A DNA stretch of 64,000 nt from Antrihabitans auranticaus. Lineage in GTDB: Bacteria; Actinomycetota; Actinomycetes; Mycobacteriales; Mycobacteriaceae. Position numbers and translations under genes: made by a program. Below, one piece after another: positions 45,083-54,608 of the stretch (positions within the stretch are counted from its first letter, which is position 1; every line of letters starts with the position of its first letter). Location of the stretch: contig NZ_JAEMNW010000003.1 of the NCBI RefSeq assembly GCF_016481275.1, positions 1-64,000 on the forward strand. The letters are read 5' to 3'. The notes under the pieces are model-generated. The model was not told the origin of the DNA. It saw only the letters and a program-made list of their open reading frames with translations, and did not search any database.

Positions 45083-46161
45083 CTGAGTTACGCACTGCCC
45101 TAACAGAGTTGGTGGGAATCAAGCATCCGGTCGTCCAGACCGGCATGGGTTGGGTCGCGGGGCCACGACTTGTCGCAGCCACGGCTAATGCCGGTGGTCT
45201 GGGAATTCTTGCATCGGCGACAATGACTTTCGACGAACTCGAAGCTGCCGTCGCCAAGACGAAGACGCTCACCGACAAGCCGTTCGGCGTCAACATCCGA
45301 GCCGACGCAACAGATGCCCGTGCGCGGATCGATTTATTGATACGTGAACAGGTTCGCGTCGCCTCGTTCGCACTGGCGCCCAAGGCCGATCTGATTTCGC
45401 GACTCAAAGACGCTGGTGTAGTGGTGGTCCCGTCGATCGGTGCAGCAAAGCACGCGGTCAAGGTTGCGTCCTGGGGCGCAGATGCGGTGATCGTGCAGGG
45501 CGGCGAAGGCGGCGGGCACACCGGACCGGTGGCGACGACACTTCTGCTTCCTTCGGTTCTCGATGCCGTCGACATTCCGGTCGTCGCGGCCGGCGGATTC
45601 TTCGACGGTCGCGGGCTGGCCGCCGCACTCGCTTACGGGGCGGCAGGCGTGGCGATGGGCACCCGGTTCTTACTGACGCAGGAGAGCACCGTCCCGGATT
45701 CGGTGAAGCAGGAGTACCTCGCGCGGGGCCTGCAGGACACGACCGTCACCCGCAAGGTCGACGGTATTCCGCACCGCGTGCTCAACACCGAACTGGTCGA
45801 AAAGCTGGAGCACTCGGGCAGCACGCGCGGACTCGTCGCCGCGGTGGGGAATGCGGCCAAGTTCAAGAAGATGACCAAGATGAAGTGGACGAACATCGTC
45901 CGCGACGGATTGGCCATGCGAAAAGGCAAGGAGCTCACCTGGTCCCAGGTCGTGATGGCTGCCAACACGCCGATGTTGCTGCGGGCTGGACTCGTCGAGG
46001 GCAATACCCACGCCGGTGTACTGGCGTCCGGACAGGTCGTCGGCATGCTGGACGACCTGCCGTCGTGCCACGACCTGATCGAAGGAATCGTCGCCGACGC
46101 CGTCGAGCGAATCGAGCAAATGCAGCAGACGATCGCGGAGTCGCGCACAATTGCGCCATGA
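45079..46161 (+). CDS. ipdC: IpdC, NPD-type carboxyl-CoA reductase of the HIP pathway
   Basis: A 360-residue flavin TIM barrel: IKHPVVQTGMGWVAGPRLVA, IVQGGEGGGHTGPVATTLLL, AAGGFFDGRGLAAALAYGAA and MGTRFLLTQES. The annotation as nitronate monooxygenase would be misleading; IpdC is the reductase acting in ring D/C opening. Its stop overlaps the start of the next gene by 4 bp. The paralogue at 23111-24238 lies in the fadD19 unit. Confidence 0.88.
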   Translation: MTELRTALTELVGIKHPVVQTGMGWVAGPRLVAATANAGGLGILASATMTFDELEAAVAKTKTLTDKPFGVNIRADATDARARIDLLIREQVRVASFALAPKADLISRLKDAGVVVVPSIGAAKHAVKVASWGADAVIVQGGEGGGHTGPVATTLLLPSVLDAVDIPVVAAGGFFDGRGLAAALAYGAAGVAMGTRFLLTQESTVPDSVKQEYLARGLQDTTVTRKVDGIPHRVLNTELVEKLEHSGSTRGLVAAVGNAAKFKKMTKMKWTNIVRDGLAMRKGKELTWSQVVMAANTPMLLRAGLVEGNTHAGVLASGQVVGMLDDLPSCHDLIEGIVADAVERIEQMQQTIAESRTIAP

Positions 46162-46823
46162 AGGTACTGCTCTTCGGTGGCACGGGAATGGTCGGTCAGG
46201 GCGCGCTTCGGGAATGCTTGGTCGATGACCGAGTGACGGATGTGCTCGCGGTCGGCCGGTCACCGGTCGACCAGAACCATGCCAAGCTGCATCAGCTGCT
46301 CCACAAGGACCTGCTGGACCTCACGGCTATCGAGAGCGACCTCGCAGGCTACGACGCGTGCCTGTTCTGCCTGGGCATTTCGTCGTTCAGAATGTCCGAA
46401 GACGACTATCGTCGCGTCACGTACGAGTACGCACTGTCCGTCGCGCGTACGTTGACAAAGTTGAACCCGGGCAGCGTCTTCGAGTACGTCTCCGGCGCCG
46501 GCACCGATAGTTCCGAGTCGGGCCGCCAGATGTGGGCAAGGGTCAAAGGCAAAACCGAGAACGATCTGCTCGCACTGTCGTTGGACGCGTACATGCTCCG
46601 GCCCGGAATTATCCAGCCGCAGAACGGCATCAAGTCCAAGACCCGTCTGTACAGCGCGGCCTACACGGCAGCCAAGCCCCTACTGGGTGTACTGAAGCGT
46701 GTCTCGCCCAACACCGTCATCACCAACGAAGAACTCGGTCGGGCGATGATCGCGATCGCCGCCTACGGCGCGCCTGAACGAGTACTGGAGATGAAGGACC
46801 TCCGCGCCGTCATCGCGCGATGA
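46158..46823 (+). CDS. NAD(P)-binding Rossmann protein (NmrA/epimerase-like)
   Basis: A 221-residue protein. MKVLLFGGTGMVGQGALREC is an atypical-SDR nucleotide site, and FEYVSGAGTDSSESGRQMWARVKGKTEN keeps the Ser and Lys of the active site. It overlaps ipdC and the following phosphoesterase by 4 bp each, so it is translated with the HIP operon. I see no direct sign of a steroid role; it may be a passenger. Confidence 0.8.
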   Translation: MKVLLFGGTGMVGQGALRECLVDDRVTDVLAVGRSPVDQNHAKLHQLLHKDLLDLTAIESDLAGYDACLFCLGISSFRMSEDDYRRVTYEYALSVARTLTKLNPGSVFEYVSGAGTDSSESGRQMWARVKGKTENDLLALSLDAYMLRPGIIQPQNGIKSKTRLYSAAYTAAKPLLGVLKRVSPNTVITNEELGRAMIAIAAYGAPERVLEMKDLRAVIAR

Positions 46824-47965
46824 TCCGATTTCTCGGCTTTGCGATCGTTCTTGCCGCTGTCCACTATTGGCTGCATCGGCGGTTGGTGCGCGCCACCGAG
46901 TTGCAAGGCCGCCCGAAGCTGCTAGCCGATGGCGCACTCATCGTGCTATGGCTGCTCGCCGTCGTAGGTGTCGGCAGTGGCGAGGTGTTTTCCACGGCGT
47001 GGGCACGACCGCCGGGGTTTGTCGGTTGGGTATGGCTGGCCGCGGTGTTCTATCTCGTACTCGGTAGCGCGGTTGTCGGCCTGATTGTGTTGGGCGCGAG
47101 GTTAGCTCGCGTGCAGGCAGTGAGCCCGACCGATCCGCGACGACGGACGATTCTGCGCGCAGCCGGAGCAGGTGTCGTCGTATCAGCCTTGGCAGCAATG
47201 GGATACGGCGTCTGGGAAGCCGCCACGCCACGGGTCGTTCGCGCTCGAATCCCTCTCGCTCGGCTCCCAGAGGAGTTCAGCGGCTTACGGATTGCGCTCA
47301 TTTCGGATTTGCACGTAGGCCCGGCTCGGGGACGCGGATTCACCGAAAAGGTTGTGCGGTTGGTCAACTCGGAACACCCGGACTTGATCGCGATCGCAGG
47401 TGACCTGGTCGACGGCACTGTCGCGAAGGTCGGGCGCGACCTGGAGCCGCTGGCCGACTTGGTTGCACCGCTGGGTGTCTACGGGGTCGCGGGCAATCAT
47501 GAGTTCTACGCCGACGACGGTGGGGCGTGGATGAATTTCTGGGAGACCCTCGGCGTTGAGCCGCTTCGAAATTCGCGAGCCGAAGTGGTCCGAAACGGAG
47601 CCGTCATCGATATCGCCGGCGTCTACGACATCACCGCCCCGGCACCGTACGAGCCGGACATGGATGCGGCGCTAGCCGGGCGCGATGACAATCGCTTCGT
47701 GATCCTGCTGGCGCACCAACCGTTGCACGTCGAGGAAGCGTCGGAGCACAACGTCGACCTGCAACTGTCCGGACACACGCACGGCGGTCAAATGTGGCCG
47801 TTGCGAACAGTTGTGGCGCTGGTTCAGCCGACGGTGTCCGGGCTCGACCGCATCGGCAATACGGTCATCTACACGACCATCGGGGCCGGCGCGTGGGGAC
47901 CGCCGGTCCGAGTCGGCGCGCCACCGGAGATTGCGATCCTCACACTCGTGCGCGCCGTCGACTGA
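46820..47965 (+). CDS. Membrane-anchored metallophosphoesterase
   Basis: A 381-residue protein. The first 130 residues hold about four hydrophobic segments (for example LLADGALIVLWLLAVVGVGS, VWLAAVFYLVLGSAVVGLIV). The C-terminal domain (from about 155) is a calcineurin-like phosphoesterase with ISDLHVG, AGDLVDG, GNHEFY and GHTHGGQ metal motifs. This is the YkuE/YaeI-type architecture, active on lipid or nucleotide phosphates at the membrane. It ends the operon. Its stop is followed by 40 bp before a convergent gene. Confidence 0.88.
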   Translation: MIRFLGFAIVLAAVHYWLHRRLVRATELQGRPKLLADGALIVLWLLAVVGVGSGEVFSTAWARPPGFVGWVWLAAVFYLVLGSAVVGLIVLGARLARVQAVSPTDPRRRTILRAAGAGVVVSALAAMGYGVWEAATPRVVRARIPLARLPEEFSGLRIALISDLHVGPARGRGFTEKVVRLVNSEHPDLIAIAGDLVDGTVAKVGRDLEPLADLVAPLGVYGVAGNHEFYADDGGAWMNFWETLGVEPLRNSRAEVVRNGAVIDIAGVYDITAPAPYEPDMDAALAGRDDNRFVILLAHQPLHVEEASEHNVDLQLSGHTHGGQMWPLRTVVALVQPTVSGLDRIGNTVIYTTIGAGAWGPPVRVGAPPEIAILTLVRAVD

Positions 47966-48005
47966 TTCTGCGTCTCATATAGCGCGCGTCACATATGGCG
48001 CTGCA

Positions 48006-48551
48006 TCACATACCGATCGAGGTGCCACCGATCGGTGCGTCCTGGCCCCAGGTCGCCGCGATCTCGTCGAAGGTGGCGCCTTCCTTCGAGACGACCATCA
48101 GATAGTCCTCGAGCGTGCTCGACTCGAAGGTGATGAACACGACCGTGCCGCCATCGGCATTGGCGAGCTCGTAGTAGGTGTAGTAGCTGCCGTCGTCGAG
48201 CGTTGCCTCGGTCGGCGCCGTGAGATCCAGTGTGGCAAGAGCATTCTCGATGCCGCGCGGGTTGATGTAGGCGAAGACGTCGACGTAGACGTCGTCCGAG
48301 TCGACGCAGTTGATCGCAACATTTGCACCGCTGTCCTGCGACGGGTTGGTGTCGGCCGAGCACGATGCGCCGTGGTAGCCGAGGCTGGACGGCGAGGTCG
48401 GGAGCAGCTCCGGGAAGGCGTCGACGATCTCCTGAGCCTCACCCCAGGGAGCGCGCGGCGCGGCGTTCGCGACGCCGACGGTCGTGACTGCGGTGGCGCC
48501 GATGATGGCGGCGGCGACTGCGGAGCGGACGAGATTGCGGGTGGTGATCAT
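48006..48551 (-). CDS. Secreted protein of unknown function
   Basis: A 181-residue exported protein with a Sec signal peptide (MITTRNLVRSAVAAAIIGAT... ending VANA, cleavage about residue 30). The mature part has two Cys (SCSADTNP and INCVDSDD) that could form a disulfide, and mixed strands with an acidic surface. Serine-rich PTSPSSLGYHGASC recalls small actinobacterial secreted proteins. AGAGAGG lies 7 bases before the ATG. No family recognised. Confidence 0.75.
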   Translation of the reverse strand: MITTRNLVRSAVAAAIIGATAVTTVGVANAAPRAPWGEAQEIVDAFPELLPTSPSSLGYHGASCSADTNPSQDSGANVAINCVDSDDVYVDVFAYINPRGIENALATLDLTAPTEATLDDGSYYTYYELANADGGTVVFITFESSTLEDYLMVVSKEGATFDEIAATWGQDAPIGGTSIGM

Positions 48552-48721
48552 TGGGGATGCCTCTCTGGGGCTTTGTTCTTGCTGTTGAGAGAAGCTTCGT
48601 GTGAGGCCCTGATTCGACCCTTAACAAATGCTTAATGACCCGATGTAACGCCGGCTCCGTTCTTTGCGAACCGTTAAACGGAATCCGCCTGCGCGCGGAA
48701 TTGGGGAAGCTGGGGGTAGCC

Positions 48722-49096
48722 GTGCCGTACGTTCTTGTCGGGCTCATAACGCTTGCGCTGTGGGTGTATTGCGTTGTCGACGTCATCACGTGTCCCGAAC
48801 ACGCGACCAGGAATCTGCCGAAGATCGCGTGGCTGATCGTCGTCTTGATCATCCCGACGATCGGATCGATCCTGTGGCTCGTCGCTGGGCGACCGGTCGG
48901 CGGTCAGCGCATGTCCAACACCCGCTTCGGCGAATACGACCGGCCAGGTCGGCAGGTTGCGCAGAACCCCGAGGACGACGAGGCGTTCCTGCGGCGCCTA
49001 CGCGAACGCGCCGAATCACAGCGCCGCGAAGCCCAGCGGCAAGAGGAGCAGCGCCAGCGTGACCAAGAGCGGCGGTGGAACAGCGGGGAGGGCTAG
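48722..49096 (+). CDS. Small membrane protein with PLDc_N-type domain
   Basis: A 124-residue protein with two transmembrane helices (VPYVLVGLITLALWVYCVVDV and IAWLIVVLIIPTIGSILWLV) joined by ITCPEHATRNLPK. This is the phospholipase D/cardiolipin-synthase N-terminal (PLDc_N) pattern, followed by a charged Arg/Glu/Gln coiled tail. The GTG at 48722 is chosen over an upstream ATG because it puts the first helix at the N-terminus. The gap 48552-48721 holds only promoters. Confidence 0.8.
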   Translation: MPYVLVGLITLALWVYCVVDVITCPEHATRNLPKIAWLIVVLIIPTIGSILWLVAGRPVGGQRMSNTRFGEYDRPGRQVAQNPEDDEAFLRRLRERAESQRREAQRQEEQRQRDQERRWNSGEG

Positions 49097-49139
49097 GAGC
49101 TAAGCATTTCTGTCGGTACCCGCACCTATAGTCGAACAC

Positions 49140-50822
49140 ATGAGCGAGGGCGGGGTGTGGGGGGCGGTGCGGGATGTGGAGTTGCTGGATGTCCTGCGTG
49201 ATCGGCACCGGTCGGCGGCGATCGCTCAGTGCGGTGAGGTGGACGCGGTCACCGAGCTGTATCGGCGTCGCGTGGTGTGGGACCGCAACCGCGGGGTGAA
49301 CGCCCGCGATGCCGGGGAAACCGCGGGGGTGGAAGCGGCGGCGGCGTTGCGGGTGACGGAGGGAGTGGCGAATTCGTTCATCGATGTCGGGTTGGCGTTG
49401 CAGGGGTTGCCGCTGACGCGGGCAGCGTTCGCGGTCGGGGATATCGATCTGGCGCGGGTGCGGGTGCTGGTGGAGTTGACGATGAACCTGTCGGCGGAGT
49501 TGATCGCCCGGTTGGAGGGACGGTTGGTGGATGCGGCGCGGTCGTCGAATCCGGGCCGGTTGCGGGTCAACGGGCGACGTTGGATCGCGGCGGCGGATCC
49601 GTCGGGGGAGAAGGGCCGCCGGGAGCGGCGGGTCGAGGATCGGGATGTGCGGGTGCGGGCCACCACGGATGGGATGGCGTTTCCGGACGGGTTGTTACCG
49701 GTCGGGGGTGCGCAGACGGTGGCGGCGCGGTTGGTGGAGTTGGCACAGGAGGTGTGTGGGAAGGATCCGCGGTCGTTTGCGCAGCGGCGCGCTGATGCGT
49801 TGGTGGTGTTGGCGGACGGGTCGGGCCGGTTGGTGTGTGGGTGTGGGCAGGGGGTGTCGTGTCCGGTGGCGGGGGTTGAGCCGGGTCCGGCGCGGAAGCC
49901 GTTGATTCAGGTGGGGGTGTCGGTGGAGACGTTGCTCGGGTTGCGGGAGTGGCCGGGGTATGTCGCGGGGTTGGGTGTGGTGGATGCGGATCTGGCGCGG
50001 ATGTTGGCTGTGGACGGTCGGTGGGAATGGGTGATGGCGGCCATCGACGCGGCGGTGGAGCAGGAACGCACCGCCGGCGACCGCGCGGATTCGGTGAGAC
50101 CAGCCACGGCGTGCGAGGACGCGACTCCCGCCGCACCGGCTGATCCGGTTCCGCAACCAGCGCGTCCGCGGACCGCTGCGGGCCGGGCGGTGGCGGCGGT
50201 CGGTTCGTGTGCGGGTTCGGGGGTGTGGGACGACCCGGAGTCACCGGGGGCGTTGCGGTACGAGTGGAGTGCCGGGTTGGCTCGCTGGATCCGGGCCCGC
50301 GATGGGACGTGCCGGTTCCCGGGATGCGTGGTGGCCGCGGCGCGGTGCGATATCGATCATTGCGAGCGGTACAACCACCGTCGGCCTCGCGCGGGTGGTC
50401 GCACGATCCGCAGCAACGGGGCGTGTTTGTGTCGTCGTCATCATCGGTTGAAGACCGCGGGTGAGAACGGGGGTAACGGGTGGCGGGTCCGTCAACTCGG
50501 TGACGGACGGTTGGAGTGGACGACCCCGACCGGTGAACTGATTGCGACCGAACCGACCGGGGCCGGGTTTCTCTGGCCGACAACAGAGATCGGTGAGGTC
50601 TGTCCGAAACCAGTCGAGGTGCCGGCAGCCGTGGGTGGCTGGGTCGTATGCTCCGACCCGACCTTGCTGCAGGAAATGAACCGGACCGGTATCACCGTGG
50701 AGGAGCAGCTGCGGTTCATGCTCGAGGTGGCGGGGGTGCAGGTGCGCCGCACACGCGTACAGCCCCAACCACCTACACCGGCAGAGGACCCACCCGACCC
50801 CGACGAACCCCCACCGTTCTAG
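49140..50822 (+). CDS. DUF222/13E12 protein with HNH nuclease domain
   Basis: A 560-residue protein. The DUF222 domain is at the N-terminus, then a Pro/Ala-rich linker. Around residues 383-435 lies an HNH fold: ARDGTCRFPGCVVAAARCDI, DHCERYNH, and NGACLCRRHHRLKT with the metal ligands. The coding strand is unusually G-rich (TTG, GTG, GGG, GCG codons preferred), unlike the C-ending codons of its neighbours, which suggests separate origin. It lies between the two KstR2-controlled blocks, and its end overlaps fadA6 by 4 bp (convergent). The biological role of the family is unknown. Confidence 0.9.
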   Translation: MSEGGVWGAVRDVELLDVLRDRHRSAAIAQCGEVDAVTELYRRRVVWDRNRGVNARDAGETAGVEAAAALRVTEGVANSFIDVGLALQGLPLTRAAFAVGDIDLARVRVLVELTMNLSAELIARLEGRLVDAARSSNPGRLRVNGRRWIAAADPSGEKGRRERRVEDRDVRVRATTDGMAFPDGLLPVGGAQTVAARLVELAQEVCGKDPRSFAQRRADALVVLADGSGRLVCGCGQGVSCPVAGVEPGPARKPLIQVGVSVETLLGLREWPGYVAGLGVVDADLARMLAVDGRWEWVMAAIDAAVEQERTAGDRADSVRPATACEDATPAAPADPVPQPARPRTAAGRAVAAVGSCAGSGVWDDPESPGALRYEWSAGLARWIRARDGTCRFPGCVVAAARCDIDHCERYNHRRPRAGGRTIRSNGACLCRRHHRLKTAGENGGNGWRVRQLGDGRLEWTTPTGELIATEPTGAGFLWPTTEIGEVCPKPVEVPAAVGGWVVCSDPTLLQEMNRTGITVEEQLRFMLEVAGVQVRRTRVQPQPPTPAEDPPDPDEPPPF

Positions 50823-51967
50823 AGGCGCTCAATGATCGTCGCGTTGGCGGTGCCGCCGCCCTCACAGATGGTGAGCAGTCCGTACCTGCCGCCAACCCGC
50901 TCGAGTTCGCTGAGCAAGCTGGCGAACAGCTTCGCGCCCGTGGCACCGAGAGGGTGACCGAGCGCAATGGCACCGCCGTTGACGTTGACCCGATCCGGAT
51001 CTGCGCCAGTCTCTTTCAGCCACGCCAACACAACGGGCGCGAAGGCTTCGTTGATTTCGATGACGTCCATGTCGTCGATCGACAGACCGGTCTTGGCTAG
51101 CGCGTACTGGGTGGCGGGAATCGGCGCGCTCAGCATGAAGATCGGGTCGGCTCCACGCGCGCTCAGATGATGAATCCGCCCCCGAGGCGTCAGTCCATGA
51201 TCCTTGACGGCCTGCTCGGACGCCAGCAGAGTCGTACTCGCACCGTCCGAAATCTGGCTCGCCACAGCAGCAGTCAACCGCCCACCTTCGACGAGAACCT
51301 TCAGGCCCGCCATCTTCTCCAACGTTGTTTCACGTGGACCCTCATCGGTGCGGAACTCCCCCACCGACACGATTTCCCGCTCGAAGCGACCTTCCCCTAT
51401 GGCATTTCGCGCGCGATCGTGACTCCGAAACGCCCATCGCTCCATGTCCTCGCGGCTGATGTCCCACTTCTCTGCGATCATCTCGGCGCCGCGGAACTGC
51501 GAAACCTCTTGATCTCCATAGCGTTCGAGCCAGCCAACAGAACCTTTGGTCGGCGTCTCGAACCCGTACTGCTTGCCGACCACCATCGCGGACGCGATCG
51601 GAATCTGGCTCATGTTCTGCACACCACCGGCGAGGATCAGGTCGGCGGTGCCGCTCATGATCGCTTGCGCACCGAAGTGAATTGCCTGCTGGCTGGACCC
51701 GCACTGCCGGTCGACGGTGACACCGGGGATCTCTTCGGGCAGACCCGCCGCCAACCACGCCGTTCGGGCAATGTTCCCTGCCTGGGGTCCGATGTTGTCG
51801 ACGCAGCCGAACACGACGTCATCGACCGCATTGGGGTCCAGCTGATTTCGGTCGATCACGCCGCGCAGAATGGTCGCGCCGAGGTCCGCCGGATGGACCG
51901 TCGACAAGGCGCCGCCCCGTTTACCTACCGCCGTACGTGCCGCGTCGACTATGAATGCTTCGGCCAT
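50819..51967 (-). CDS. fadA6: Acetyl-CoA acetyltransferase FadA6
   Basis: A 382-residue thiolase. The nucleophile Cys is in VDRQCGSSQQAIHFG, with NEAFAP and GHPLGATGAK for the His residues and ICEGGGTANATIIERL at the C-terminus. FadA6 (Rv3556c) performs thiolysis in the late HIP pathway. It is the last gene of the leftward operon fadE30-ipdF-kstR2-fadA6, 11 bp after kstR2. Confidence 0.9.
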   Translation of the reverse strand: MAEAFIVDAARTAVGKRGGALSTVHPADLGATILRGVIDRNQLDPNAVDDVVFGCVDNIGPQAGNIARTAWLAAGLPEEIPGVTVDRQCGSSQQAIHFGAQAIMSGTADLILAGGVQNMSQIPIASAMVVGKQYGFETPTKGSVGWLERYGDQEVSQFRGAEMIAEKWDISREDMERWAFRSHDRARNAIGEGRFEREIVSVGEFRTDEGPRETTLEKMAGLKVLVEGGRLTAAVASQISDGASTTLLASEQAVKDHGLTPRGRIHHLSARGADPIFMLSAPIPATQYALAKTGLSIDDMDVIEINEAFAPVVLAWLKETGADPDRVNVNGGAIALGHPLGATGAKLFASLLSELERVGGRYGLLTICEGGGTANATIIERL

Positions 51968-51978
51968 GAGTTCATCTC

Positions 51979-52608
51979 CTACTTCGAACTTGTTTGTCGC
52001 AGATCAGTTTTAGCTACAGCGGGATTGGACAGCCCGTCCAACACGATTTCCAGGTATTGCTTCGCCACGGTCTGTGCGTTGAACGAGCCACCGGGCCGGT
52101 ACCACCGGACCGCCACCCACACGGTGTCGCGGAGGAAGCGGTACACGAGTTCGACGTCGATGTCCGGGCGGAAGCTGCCGTCGCCCGCGCCGGTTTCCAG
52201 TACACCGAGCCACATCAAACGGAACTCGACGTTTCGCTCGTCGATGTAGGCGAATCGTTCGGAGTTGCGCAGTCGCTTCGCTTCCTCCTGGTAGATCGCC
52301 ACCGCGGAATGCGACGCGTCGATCGCCTCGAACGACGCGACGACGAGTGCCTCCAACGTGTCGCGGGCACTTCGCCCCGATGCGACGATTTCTCGGTAGT
52401 TCGCGAACAGATCGTCAAGGAATCCGCGCAGGATCTCGTCGACCATCGACTCCTTCGAATCGAAGTGGTGATAGAGACTGCCGGACAGGATGCCGGCGGC
52501 GTCCGCGATGTCACGCACCGTAGTTGCGCGCATGCCACGCTCGGCGAACAGGCGCGCGGCGAGGTCGAGCAATTCGTCGCGCCTACTGGGAGTTTCGCTC
52601 ACTGTCAT
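51979..52608 (-). CDS. kstR2: TetR-family repressor KstR2
   Basis: A 209-residue TetR regulator. The HTH is TTVRDIADAAGILSGSLYHH (about 28-47) and the ligand domain follows. KstR2 represses the HIP (C/D-ring) genes and is released by HIP-CoA. Position inside the operon (overlapping the SDR by 4 bp, then fadA6) and the KstR2 box at 54609 support autoregulation. Order equals Rv3556c-Rv3560c. Confidence 0.93.
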   Translation of the reverse strand: MTVSETPSRRDELLDLAARLFAERGMRATTVRDIADAAGILSGSLYHHFDSKESMVDEILRGFLDDLFANYREIVASGRSARDTLEALVVASFEAIDASHSAVAIYQEEAKRLRNSERFAYIDERNVEFRLMWLGVLETGAGDGSFRPDIDVELVYRFLRDTVWVAVRWYRPGGSFNAQTVAKQYLEIVLDGLSNPAVAKTDLRQTSSK

Positions 52609-53402
52609 GCCCTTTGACTGCTGATCGAGACCACTTCGCCCGTCAGATAACTTGTGTAATCACTGGCGAGCATCGCAATAGTCGCCGCGACCTCCCACGG
52701 TTGCGCCGCCCGCCCGAATGCCTCGTCTGCCGACAACCGGTCCAGCAGCTCTTCGGACGTCACCTTCGCCAAGAACGCGTGCTTCGCGATACTGGGCGCA
52801 ACCGCGTTGATGCGGACACCGTATTCGGCGGCTTCTATTGCGCTACAACGTGTCAGCGCCATCACGCCCGCTTTGGCCGCCGCGTAGTGGGCCTGACTGT
52901 GCTGCGCGCGCCACCCGAGAACGCTCGCATTGTTGACGATCACGCCGCCATGTTCGACGCCGCGGAAGTACTTCAATGCCGCACGCGTGCAACGGAACGT
53001 GCCGTTGAGCGTGATGTCGATGACGCGGTCCCATTGCTCGTCGGTCATGTCGACAATGGGTGTTTCCCCGCCCAGTCCAGCGTTGTTGACGACGATGTCG
53101 ACCCGGCCGAGCGCGTCGACCGCACCGTCGATGAGGCCGGCAACCTGTGCGGAGTCCGACACATCGCATGGCACAGCGGCAACACGTCGATCGGGAAAGC
53201 GCTCCACCAGTTCGGCACGCGTCGCCTCCAATCGCCTTTCATGCCAGTCGGATACGACTACGTCGGCACCCTCTGCAAGCATGCGTCGCGCCGTCGCCGA
53301 ACCGATGCCGGTGCCCGCAGCGGCCGTAACCACGGCGACCCGGCCGGTAAGCAGGCCGTGCCCGGACGGTTCGTTGGGCGGAATCGACAGCGGACCGCTC
53401 AC
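52605..53402 (-). CDS. ipdF: SDR dehydrogenase IpdF (Rv3559c-like)
   Basis: A 265-residue SDR. TAAAGTGIG for the cofactor, VNNAGLGGETPI, the Ser in NNASVLG and YAAAKAG are clear. IpdF interconverts the 5-hydroxy and 5-oxo forms of HIP-CoA-type intermediates. The GTG at 53402 overlaps the fadE30 stop (GTGA). The much longer upstream-open frame runs antisense-like through fadE30 and is rejected. Confidence 0.88.
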   Translation of the reverse strand: MSGPLSIPPNEPSGHGLLTGRVAVVTAAAGTGIGSATARRMLAEGADVVVSDWHERRLEATRAELVERFPDRRVAAVPCDVSDSAQVAGLIDGAVDALGRVDIVVNNAGLGGETPIVDMTDEQWDRVIDITLNGTFRCTRAALKYFRGVEHGGVIVNNASVLGWRAQHSQAHYAAAKAGVMALTRCSAIEAAEYGVRINAVAPSIAKHAFLAKVTSEELLDRLSADEAFGRAAQPWEVAATIAMLASDYTSYLTGEVVSISSQRA

Positions 53403-54586
53403 ACTCTCACCTCTCTGGGAAGTCCGAGCACCCGCTCGGCAATGATGTTGCGCTGCACCTCGTTCGATCCGCCGTAGATCGTGTCGGCGCGGGTGAACAG
53501 GTACAACCGTTGCAATTCTTGCAGACCGCCGTTGTCGGCAGCGCCGTCGGCGATGAGCGACGACGCGCCCATCACCTCCATCGCAAGTTCGCCGAGACCG
53601 CGATGCCAGTTGGCCCACAACAACTTCGACACCGAAGCCGGACCTCCGCTGGTGCCAGCATCCACGTCGGCGAGTGTCCGCATCGCGTGTGCACGCATGA
53701 CTCGCAGCCCGATCCACGCACGCGTCAATTTCGATCTGATCACGGGATCGTCGGCCGCCCCGTTTCTTTCCGCGAGCTCGACGATTTCCGACAGCTCTCG
53801 CGCGAACCCGATCTGCTGACCGAGCGTCGACACACCACGCTCGAAAGTCAATGTGCCCATCGCAATTCGCCAGCCATCGCCGGGATCGCCGACAACCAGG
53901 TCGGCGTCGGTGTGCGCGCCATCGAAGAAGACTTCGTTGAACTCCGACGTTCCGGTGAGTTGCACGATCGGCCGGATGTCCACGCCCGGCTGCCGCATCG
54001 GTACGAGCAAGTAGGACAGACCCTTGTGCCGGACGGATCCCGGTTCGGTGCGGGCGACCACGAAGCACCAGTCGGCGACGTGCGCCAGCGAGGTCCACAC
54101 CTTTTGGCCATGGATCGTCCACTGGTCGCCGTCCAACCGGGCGGACGTCGATACCGCCGCGAGATCGGAGCCGGCGCCCGGTTCGGAATAGCCTTGGCAC
54201 CACAGCTCCGACACAGACTTGATGCCGGGTAGGAACCTCTGCTTCTGCGCCTCGGTACCGAAGGCAATGAGTGTTGCTCCGAGCAGTTCCTCGCCCACGT
54301 GCGACACACGGGCCGGGGCGTTCGCCTTCGCGTACTCCTCGTGGAACAGCACCTGCTGACTCAAGGTCGCTTCGCGTCCGCCGTATTCCTTTGGCCAACC
54401 GAGACACGTCCACCCCGCAGCTGCGAGGTGCCTATCCCAGGCCAACCGGTCGTCGTGCGCCTCGTGCTCGCGACCCGGCCCACCCAGCCCACGTAGTTTC
54501 GCGAACTCGCCGGTGAGGTTGTCGGCGAGCCACTCGCGTATTGCCCTGGCGAATTCTTCGTCCGCACTCGGGCTGTCCTGGCTCAT
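53399..54586 (-). CDS. fadE30: Acyl-CoA dehydrogenase FadE30
   Basis: A 395-residue acyl-CoA dehydrogenase with LGWPKEYGGREATLSQQVLF, GYSEPGAGSDLAAVSTSA, GQKVWTSLAHVADWCF and IYGGSNEVQRNIIAERVLGL. FadE30 dehydrogenates 5-OH-HIP-CoA. The ATG at 54586 has GGGGTGG upstream. It is the first gene of the leftward KstR2 operon, divergent from fadD3. Confidence 0.9.
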   Translation of the reverse strand: MSQDSPSADEEFARAIREWLADNLTGEFAKLRGLGGPGREHEAHDDRLAWDRHLAAAGWTCLGWPKEYGGREATLSQQVLFHEEYAKANAPARVSHVGEELLGATLIAFGTEAQKQRFLPGIKSVSELWCQGYSEPGAGSDLAAVSTSARLDGDQWTIHGQKVWTSLAHVADWCFVVARTEPGSVRHKGLSYLLVPMRQPGVDIRPIVQLTGTSEFNEVFFDGAHTDADLVVGDPGDGWRIAMGTLTFERGVSTLGQQIGFARELSEIVELAERNGAADDPVIRSKLTRAWIGLRVMRAHAMRTLADVDAGTSGGPASVSKLLWANWHRGLGELAMEVMGASSLIADGAADNGGLQELQRLYLFTRADTIYGGSNEVQRNIIAERVLGLPREVRV

Positions 54587-54608
54587 ATCCACCCCTGTAC
54601 GATAACCT

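Noticed and set aside
45344-45357. KstR-like core GTGAACAGGTTCGC inside ipdC
   Set aside because: It lies in the middle of a coding sequence, the outer bases do not fit, and the gene belongs to the KstR2 set; taken as chance.
52605-54413. 602-codon version of the ipdF frame
   Set aside because: The upstream extension runs through fadE30 in another frame; the GTG at 53402 gives the normal SDR N-terminus and GTGA coupling.
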